Shown here piece after piece: positions 50,823 to 57,071 of a stretch of DNA of 64,000 bases. A program made the position numbers and the translations under genes. The notes under the pieces were generated by a model. That model saw nothing but the letters and a program-made list of their open reading frames with translations, ran no database searches and was not told the DNA's origin. The DNA is from Alphaproteobacteria bacterium (GTDB lineage Bacteria; Pseudomonadota; Alphaproteobacteria; SMXP01): the NCBI GenBank assembly GCA_028285305.1, contig JANQPV010000055.1, positions 33,686 to 97,685 on the forward strand, read 5' to 3'. The stretch's first letter is position 1. The number at the start of each line of letters is the position of its first letter.

Positions 50823-51389
50823 TCAGTAAACGATTTTCTTCGGAGGACCCGGGTATCCAATCGCTTCTTGGTTTTCGGGCGCCATGTACCAGGCAGTCGA
50901 GATCAATTGCGTTGTTACGGAGTAGGCAAGGACAGGCAATTCGAAGGAGCTCTTTCGCCACGACCCAAAGATCCGGTCGATGCTTTCAATGGAAAGGTCG
51001 GGCCAATCCGTAAGCGTCCCTGTCATTGGAACCCGGGTGAGAACCCCAGTAACGAAATTCACAAGGCGCTGAATGCGTTTGAGCGTATCCGAGCTGACGG
51101 GCGAGAGCATCATATCGAACGACTGAAGATGCCTATGAACGTCTTCATCCGTCTGAGCTTGAGAGATGACTGCCGGAAGCACCGAGCCAAAGTATTTGGC
51201 GTCAACCGGCCTCAACACCTTGTAAGGGGAAGCTTCGGCGTAGGCGCCACCCGAACTTGTTACCAGGGCGAGCGTGCTACCGGAATACAAGCTGAGTGCT
51301 CCCGCGACAGACGTCTTCCCTAGAGAGTCCAGGAATCTCCTCCGGGTAAGAACCAAATGATCATTTGATGGCTCACTTACGTTTTGCAC
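50823..51389 (-). CDS. Tat-leader protein, probable small partner of the GMC oxidoreductase
   Basis: The protein has about 188 residues. A twin-arginine signal (TRRRFLDSLGKTSVAGALSL) is followed by a helical domain (AKYFGSVLPAVISQAQTDED) and a C-terminal GYPGPPKKIVY. The architecture resembles subunit-3-type partners of gluconate or GMC dehydrogenases, which are exported by Tat and anchor or stabilise the flavoprotein. It is 32 bp upstream of the GMC gene. Family assignment is tentative. Confidence 0.65.
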   Translation of the reverse strand: MQNVSEPSNDHLVLTRRRFLDSLGKTSVAGALSLYSGSTLALVTSSGGAYAEASPYKVLRPVDAKYFGSVLPAVISQAQTDEDVHRHLQSFDMMLSPVSSDTLKRIQRLVNFVTGVLTRVPMTGTLTDWPDLSIESIDRIFGSWRKSSFELPVLAYSVTTQLISTAWYMAPENQEAIGYPGPPKKIVY

Positions 51390-51446
51390 GGATAGACGTC
51401 CTCTTTGATTTCCGGGGTAAGCCGAATTGTGTTGAATACAGCGGTC

Positions 51447-52217
51447 TCAGGGCGCATGGTTCCACCAGGCGAGATCGGAAAAGGCCCGCAAGTCCAGCTC
51501 ATGCGTCCAAGCGGATCGGTGCTGTTGTGAAACGTGGAAGTATGTCTCCGCCATCTTCTCCGGCAGCATCAGCCCATCATGCTCCTGTCCGCGCGCCTCC
51601 CGCAGCTGCTGAAAGGCTTCTTCTCCGAGCATCTTGCCGAGTGTGTCGGGGGCATCTACCGCGCCGTCAATCAGGATGTGGGCGATATGAATGCCCTTGG
51701 GTGCAAATTCCGCATTAAGCGATTGGCAGAGCATCCGGCGTCCACCCATCGCGGCTGCGTGAGAGTGTTGACCGGCATTGCCGCGCACTGCTGCAGTTGC
51801 AGAGGTTACCAGAATTGTTCCGTGTCCGCGTTCTTCCATAAGCGGGCAGACTGCCGAAGCGAGACGAAAGAGAGCGAACGTGGCCATCCGCCATCCGAGC
51901 TCGAATACCTTGTAGCTGGTGTCACCGAGCGCACGGTTACCGACTTGCGCTCCAAGATTGAAGAGGACAACCTCAATGGGACCAATCTCCGCCTCCACCT
52001 GAGCGACGCGCTCCTCAATGGCGTTTTCTTTGGTGGCGTCGAGGAGATAGCCTGTTGCCTTACCGCCGCTTTCTTCGATGTCAGCGACGAGTTTTTGTAG
52101 GCCCTCTTCATCGCTGCGACGGCAGAGCACCGTGTGATAGCCTTCGAGCGCGAAGCGCTTTCCCACGTTTCCGCCGATACCGGCGCCCGCGCCAATTACA
52201 AGACACACCTTTGTCAT
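51447..52217 (-). CDS. Short-chain dehydrogenase/reductase with altered catalytic site
   Basis: The protein has about 256 residues. The Rossmann start is CLVIGAGAGIGGNVGKRFA, with a normal NAG-like region (LFNLGAQVGN) and S139 in VTSATAAVRG. The YxxxK motif expected 12-16 residues after that serine is missing: the segment reads GQHSHAAAMGGRRML. It may be inactive or use another mechanism; related SDRs lacking the tyrosine are known. PKGIHIAHILIDGAVDAPD follows as in its subfamily. It lies between CoA transferase and the Tat-leader gene. Confidence 0.82.
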   Translation of the reverse strand: MTKVCLVIGAGAGIGGNVGKRFALEGYHTVLCRRSDEEGLQKLVADIEESGGKATGYLLDATKENAIEERVAQVEAEIGPIEVVLFNLGAQVGNRALGDTSYKVFELGWRMATFALFRLASAVCPLMEERGHGTILVTSATAAVRGNAGQHSHAAAMGGRRMLCQSLNAEFAPKGIHIAHILIDGAVDAPDTLGKMLGEEAFQQLREARGQEHDGLMLPEKMAETYFHVSQQHRSAWTHELDLRAFSDLAWWNHAP

Positions 52218-52242
52218 GTCACGTCTCCTGTTTTCGGATTTC

Positions 52243-53430
52243 TCAGTCTACGGTGAGAATTTTGTTGGCGGTGATCAGAGCGTCTTGCTCGGCGGCGCTG
52301 TACCCAAGATCCGTCAAGATCTCCCTGCTGTGTTCACCGAGTTTCGGGCCTGGCCCCGCGATCTCGCTGGGTGTTTTGTCGAACTGTGCAGCCGGACGAG
52401 CCTGGCGCACTTCGCCGAAGCCTGGATAGTCGATCTTCTGAATAGAATTGTTGGAGACAATCTGCTCGTGCTCCATCAGTTCCATCCGATCGAGAAGCGG
52501 GGCGCACGGAACGCCTTCTTCATCCAGTCTTTTGAGCAGTTCGGCGCTGTCCCACCCTAGTATCTCATCAGCCGTAATCTGTTTGCGTTCCTCCGCATTC
52601 TCGAAACGACTGGTGGATGTTTTGAACCGTTCGTCCTCGATCAATTCTTCCCGGCCGAGGGCGCGGCACATGCCCGCCCATTCCTTATCGGAAACAGCGC
52701 CGGCCGTAATGAAGCGGTCTTTGGTTTCGTAGATCAGATCCATCACCCCTTGAAACTTTCTGACATCGATCTCGCGTTCCCCATAGGTGAGCCCCGCCAT
52801 GCCCTCCGGCCAGAAGAAGGCCAACATGGTGTCCAGCATGGAAAGGCGGATGTGCTGTCCTTCACCTCTGCGTTCGCGCGCAAACAGTGCCGACGAAATA
52901 GCTTGGGCGGCGGTGAGCGACGTCACCTTGTCGGCAATGATGATGCGGAACATCTGAGGGCGGCCGGTGGCGCGATCAGCCTGAATATCCGTTGCTGCTG
53001 AAAGAGCCTGAATAACCGGATCGTAAACACGCTTATGGGCATACGGACCATTTTCCCCGAACCCGCTAATAGATACATAAATCAGCTTTTCGTTGATCTT
53101 TCTAAGTTCTTCTTCGGAAAAGCCCATTCTCTCTATCGCCCCAGGGCGAAAGTTCTGGATGAAGACGTCCGCCGACGCGGCCAGCTTTAGAAGGATTTCC
53201 TTGCCTTCGTCCGATTTGAGATCAAGCGCGAGCGATTTCTTGCCTCGATTACAGGAAAAGAAGCCCGCGGCGACATCATTGTGGGGCGGACCAATATGGC
53301 GCATTTGCTCGCCGTGGAGAGGTTCGACTTTGATCACCTCCGCGCCTTGATCAGCAAGCATCATTGCTGCAACGGGCCCTGAGACCATGGTTGTCAAGTC
53401 CAGCACTTTGATACCTTCTAACGGTCCCAT
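52243..53430 (-). CDS. Family III CoA transferase (CaiB/BaiF type)
   Basis: The protein has about 395 residues. It moves CoA between carboxylic acids through an aspartyl-CoA intermediate. Motifs are SGPVAAMMLADQGAEVIKVE, RGKKSLALDLKSDEGKEI, DVFIQNFRPGAIERMG, and the probable catalytic aspartate near 137 in RVYDPVIQA. The start is preceded by TAGGAGG, whose TAG is the stop of the GST gene, a tight coupling. It probably activates the pathway acid before side-chain or ring degradation. Confidence 0.9.
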   Translation of the reverse strand: MGPLEGIKVLDLTTMVSGPVAAMMLADQGAEVIKVEPLHGEQMRHIGPPHNDVAAGFFSCNRGKKSLALDLKSDEGKEILLKLAASADVFIQNFRPGAIERMGFSEEELRKINEKLIYVSISGFGENGPYAHKRVYDPVIQALSAATDIQADRATGRPQMFRIIIADKVTSLTAAQAISSALFARERRGEGQHIRLSMLDTMLAFFWPEGMAGLTYGEREIDVRKFQGVMDLIYETKDRFITAGAVSDKEWAGMCRALGREELIEDERFKTSTSRFENAEERKQITADEILGWDSAELLKRLDEEGVPCAPLLDRMELMEHEQIVSNNSIQKIDYPGFGEVRQARPAAQFDKTPSEIAGPGPKLGEHSREILTDLGYSAAEQDALITANKILTVD

Positions 53431-53431
53431 T

Positions 53432-54070
53432 TCATCCTCCTAACATGTCGCCATAGTTGATCTTCATCGCCCTTTGATAGGCAGGTCGCTCCGCGATGCG
53501 GCCGCGATATCCCTGTAGAGCGTCTGGCACGTCCACGCCATAGAACAGCGCCCAATCCAGACACGATGTGAGCAGAAGATCCGGCAAGCCGAAGCCTCCA
53601 TCCATAAGATACTCACGATCTTCTAGATACTCGGCCAGCACCTGGAAGTGTCGTTCGGCATACTTGCCCGCGGACGCTACGACCGACTCCGAAGGCCCGT
53701 AAACCTCCGCCAAATCACGATGGCGCCGCATGACGTAGAGGCTGGTTTCATCGATCTCACCATAGATGTAGCAAATCCATTCGTCTTCTTTGGCCTGGCT
53801 CTTGAGACATGCGGGTGCACGGAGAGAACCGTTGGGATACGCGTTCAGCAGATACCGGCAGATAGCGACGCTTTCGGACAAGTGGACGTCACCATCGACA
53901 AGGAACGGAATTTTCTGTTTTCGATTGAGAGCCGTGTATGCGGCGGTCTTCGTTTCTCCAGTGCGCGGGCCGATGGGATCAAGCTCGTAGTCGATCCCCA
54001 ATTCCTCAGCGACCCAAATGGGTCTCAAGCTTCGCGCGGTGCCGGCGCCCCAGATCTTTATCTTGTCCAT
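53432..54070 (-). CDS. Glutathione S-transferase
   Basis: The protein has about 212 residues. The thioredoxin-like N-terminal domain (KIWGAGTARSLRPIWVAEEL, KIPFLVDGDVHLSESVAICRYL) contains the ES pair that binds the glutathione gamma-glutamyl group. A helical C-terminal domain follows. It is the first gene of the catabolic operon, divergent from the LysR regulator. Bacterial GSTs in such operons often cleave ethers or dehalogenate, which would agree with the TfdA-like dioxygenase. Confidence 0.88.
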   Translation of the reverse strand: MDKIKIWGAGTARSLRPIWVAEELGIDYELDPIGPRTGETKTAAYTALNRKQKIPFLVDGDVHLSESVAICRYLLNAYPNGSLRAPACLKSQAKEDEWICYIYGEIDETSLYVMRRHRDLAEVYGPSESVVASAGKYAERHFQVLAEYLEDREYLMDGGFGLPDLLLTSCLDWALFYGVDVPDALQGYRGRIAERPAYQRAMKINYGDMLGG

Positions 54071-54200
54071 CGTTCGCTCCTATTCGGAAAGAAACTTACG
54101 TCTTGGCAGTTTAAAAAGGAAATGAATTGATTTTTCAGGTATAGAAAAGAAATGGAATATCAAATAGGCGGTCGACTGCGCCGCGAACGAGAGGAAACCT

Positions 54201-55100
54201 ATGGATATCTCAGATATCGATCTTATTCGGACCGTGAGCAAATCAGGGAGCTTGACCCATTCAAGTTCGATTTTGAACACATCCCAGCCCACACTGAGCA
54301 AGAAGCTCGCGCGTCTCGAAGACCAACTTAACGCGCAGCTTTTTCACCGGTCGACCACGGGCCTCGTTCCCACCGAGGTGGCAAACTACATCGTATCGAA
54401 GTCAGAGCCGCTGAGAGGTCAGCTGACCGAAATCGAGCGGCACGTTGAGTTGATGACCCAGCTCGAAACGGGGACCGTCAATCTTGGCGTGGGCCCGATC
54501 ATCGAGCAGATCCTTCTTCCGAGTGTTCTGAGCGAGTTCATTGCAACAACGGGAGACGTGGCGCTCTCGATTGTGACGGAAGACGACGAAACTTTACTGG
54601 AGTTGTTCGAGGCATCCTCATTGGACTTAGTCGTCGGTCCTTTCCGTGCAGATGATTGGCAACGGGAGGGCTTTATGGCGATACCAATGATAACGGATGA
54701 AGTTGTTGCAGCAGCCCGGGTCGGTCATCCCATTTTTGAGTATAAGACGATCGACGAGAAAGTCCTCAACCAGTTTCCTTGGGCAGCGCCAAAGACACCT
54801 GGCACAACACGGCAAGCCAAAGGGGGCCCGTCTCTCCAAGACCCTAAAATACTCTCCGACAATTACGATCTGCTCAAGAAAGTCACAGTGAACAGCGATG
54901 TGCTCTGCGCCGCTCCAAGGGCGGTCTTCAAAGAGGAGATGGAACGGGGGCTTCTTCGAGAGCTGAATGTTGACCTCAAGGTGACCTGGGAGAGCGCCCT
55001 TATCATCCGCGCAGAAACATTGGCGACGGCGCTACCCAAACACGCGGTTGGCCTGTTTGAGGCCGCGAGTGAGCAAGTGAGAGACCTGCTAGCGGCGTGA
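54201..55100 (+). CDS. LysR-family transcriptional regulator
   Basis: The protein has about 299 residues. The N-terminal winged helix (DISDIDLIRTVSKSGSLTHS, TSQPTLSKKLARLEDQL) is followed by a substrate-binding domain from about 90. GAGAGGAAA precedes ATG 54201. It is divergent from the GST-led catabolic operon across 130 bp, the usual arrangement for a regulator that senses a pathway intermediate and activates the operon. Confidence 0.92.
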   Translation: MDISDIDLIRTVSKSGSLTHSSSILNTSQPTLSKKLARLEDQLNAQLFHRSTTGLVPTEVANYIVSKSEPLRGQLTEIERHVELMTQLETGTVNLGVGPIIEQILLPSVLSEFIATTGDVALSIVTEDDETLLELFEASSLDLVVGPFRADDWQREGFMAIPMITDEVVAAARVGHPIFEYKTIDEKVLNQFPWAAPKTPGTTRQAKGGPSLQDPKILSDNYDLLKKVTVNSDVLCAAPRAVFKEEMERGLLRELNVDLKVTWESALIIRAETLATALPKHAVGLFEAASEQVRDLLAA

Positions 55101-55261
55101 ACTTTGTCCGCAGCCCGCAAAAACAAGCCCGTCATCAATGTCCAAAATAGAGAAATACGGACGTCTGTAGAAGCTGGCTCCAATGTCGCTTGTTGGCGAA
55201 GGCTTGCAGTCAGAATCGCTTGAACCCACGACTGTTTCCGAGGTGAAAGAGGTCTTTAGCC

Positions 55262-55885
55262 CTACAACTCAAGTCCCGAAGAGATTTCCAAAGCATCTTC
55301 AACATCGACACCCAAGTATCTCACCGTGCTTTCGATCTTTGTGTGACCCAAGAGAATCTGAACGGCTCTCAGGTTGCCTGTCTTCTTGTAGATCTGCGCT
55401 GCTTTGGTTCGTCTCAACGAATGAGTGCCGTATTTCTTTGCATTCGACCCTGCATGCGTGACCCAACCATCAACAAGTCTGGCATATTGGCGTGTTGAAA
55501 GGTGCGGTCGGGATTTTGCACGACTGGGGAAGAGATAATCCGTAGGCATCAAACTACTGATTTCGATCCAGCGTTCCAGAGAAGTCGCAGTGTTCGGAGT
55601 GATCTCGAATTGAACCGGCCGTCCGGTCTTCCTCTGGACAATGATAGTTCTGTCCTTCACTTCCCCGAATGAGGTTACATCAGACACTTTGACTGCAACG
55701 AGATCGCACGCTCTCAATTTGCTGTCGATCGCCAGATTGAACAAAGCCAAGTCTCATGCTGCGTCGTTCATTTCCAGTCGTGCTCGAATAGACCAGACTT
55801 CTTTCGGCAATAGCGGTCGCTTTTGGCCGCGAAGATTGGCGATCTTCGCATTGCTTGAAGTTTCCTGGTGATTGCAATCATCCAT
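55262..55885 (-). pseudogene. Tyrosine recombinase/integrase interrupted by one in-frame TGA
   Basis: Reading from ATG 55885 on the minus strand gives 43 codons ending NDAA, then TGA (plus-strand bases 54-56 of the 55700s, i.e. 55754-55756), then directly DLALFNLAIDSKLRACDL in the same frame to TAG at 55262. Relatives read ARDLALFNLAIDSKLR here, so a CGA arginine codon has probably become TGA by one C-to-T change. The remainder keeps the catalytic Arg (KLRACDL), HSLRRTKA, LGHTKIESTVRYLG and the nucleophile Tyr. Complete length would be about 207 residues, normal for this short family. A 162-codon C-terminal ORF from 55750 remains open. No att site or tRNA was seen. Confidence 0.75.
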
Positions 55886-56101
55886 GACGTTTACTCCTAC
55901 CGTTAGGAATTAAACGCGCTAAACTACTGTTTACCGTCGGATAACGGTCACTTGAATCCCGGGGAAGCCTATCTTAGTTGGGCAATGAATGGCCCAAAAC
56001 GGAATTTGGGAGAGGCCGTCGTGAACGTCTCAAACGTGGAGTGAGAAGGACTTTCGCCAGAAAACCCAGCCAGCTTTGTCGCCCGTGAGAAGTCCGAAAC
56101 G

Positions 56102-56854
56102 CTATGGCCGAAGTTTCGACAAATCTGCATGTCCCAGTAGAGCGCAATCCAAAAACTCTATCTTTCCCCGATGCAGTCCTATGGCGCCCGACCGCCTGAG
56201 AGTTTGAAGATGAGTATTCACCTTTTCGCGGGTTGCCGAGAGCCTTTCAGCGATTTCAGCTTGAGTAATTGTTACAGCCTGCTGACCCCTTCCACTTTCA
56301 TAGGCCAATTCAAGCAGTAGCATCGCCAGTCTCTGCCTTAACGGACGAAACATCATGTCTTCCATTTTATCGTCCGTTTGCCGAATTTTGTTCACCAAAT
56401 CTTTGATAATAGCCAGCGCAAATCGAGACTCGCAGACTATCATTTCAAGAAAATTACTCTTACCAATCCGTAGGAGGCGAACCTCACATAAAGCCCTTGC
56501 ATCTGCAGTCCTGCCGCCCTCATCGAGAACCGCAAATTCTCCGAATACATCTCCGGAATGAAGTGTGTCTAACCGGACTTGTCGCCCCTCATCCGAGATG
56601 ATTTCGAGCGCAACCTGTCCTTCTATTACTACGTATACTGAATCTGCGGGATCCTTTCGAACAAACAGAACTTCACCCCGCTCGAGACAGCTTGTCGTAG
56701 AAAGAGAAACCAGCTCCTCAAGGGCTGTTCCGGACACTGATTCGAATAGCGGATGTTGCGAAAGGATTCTCAGAGCCTGATCTTTAACGCTAAACCTAGA
56801 CGAACAGTCGCTTACCGCTAGCTTGTACATGTATTCACCAGATCGTTCTTTCAT
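56102..56854 (-). CDS. Crp/Fnr-family transcriptional regulator, Crp-like
   Basis: The protein has about 250 residues; ATG 56854 has AGGTGGGG upstream. The cyclic-nucleotide domain keeps the phosphate-binding cassette FGEFAVLDEGGRTADA, with G105-E106 and R115-T116-A117 as in cAMP-binding Crp. The helix-turn-helix (TQAEIAERLSATREKVNTHL) has R209-E210 where Crp has R180-E181. The four-cysteine cluster of Fnr is absent. It therefore looks nucleotide-responsive, not an oxygen sensor, and is probably not the regulator of the TTGAT-type boxes. A perfect TGTGA-N6-TCACA site lies 39 bp upstream, suggesting autoregulation. Confidence 0.88.
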   Translation of the reverse strand: MKERSGEYMYKLAVSDCSSRFSVKDQALRILSQHPLFESVSGTALEELVSLSTTSCLERGEVLFVRKDPADSVYVVIEGQVALEIISDEGRQVRLDTLHSGDVFGEFAVLDEGGRTADARALCEVRLLRIGKSNFLEMIVCESRFALAIIKDLVNKIRQTDDKMEDMMFRPLRQRLAMLLLELAYESGRGQQAVTITQAEIAERLSATREKVNTHLQTLRRSGAIGLHRGKIEFLDCALLGHADLSKLRP

Positions 56855-56892
56855 TACCCCACCTAAATCCTATCACTATCGGAAGAATTGTG

Positions 56893-56908
56893 TGTGACCG
56901 ACATCACA
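56893..56908. promoter_or_regulatory. Perfect Crp-type operator TGTGA-ccgaca-TCACA
   Basis: This is a full 16-bp symmetric Crp consensus in the 217-bp space between the divergent Crp-like regulator and the cyclase-domain gene. It is 39 bp upstream of the crp-like ATG and about 164 bp from the cyclase ATG. Confidence 0.7.
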
Positions 56909-57071
56909 GGTTCCACGTCACTTGTGCGATCGCGAAGCTGCAGCCGGAACTGAATGCAAACAATGATGCGAGCCTTAGGGCCACTGACCGCAATTCCGAT
57001 TTGAACTAAAGGTCCATGACTTATTATTGAAATCTGTACCGGCTATACGTTAGAATTTAGCGCAGAAACGA

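Noticed and set aside
55754..55756. TGA in the integrase read as selenocysteine
   Set aside because: The position corresponds to a conserved arginine in relatives, there is no SECIS-like reason, and a single C-to-T change explains it.
55101..56101. tRNA or att repeats beside the recombinase
   Set aside because: I looked for a tRNA 3' end and direct repeats around the broken integrase and found none that I could support.
56102..56854. The local Crp/Fnr-family gene as regulator of the TTGAT boxes
   Set aside because: It lacks the Fnr cysteines, has a cyclic-nucleotide cassette and Crp-like recognition residues, and its own promoter carries a TGTGA-type site; the box-binding regulator is probably elsewhere.
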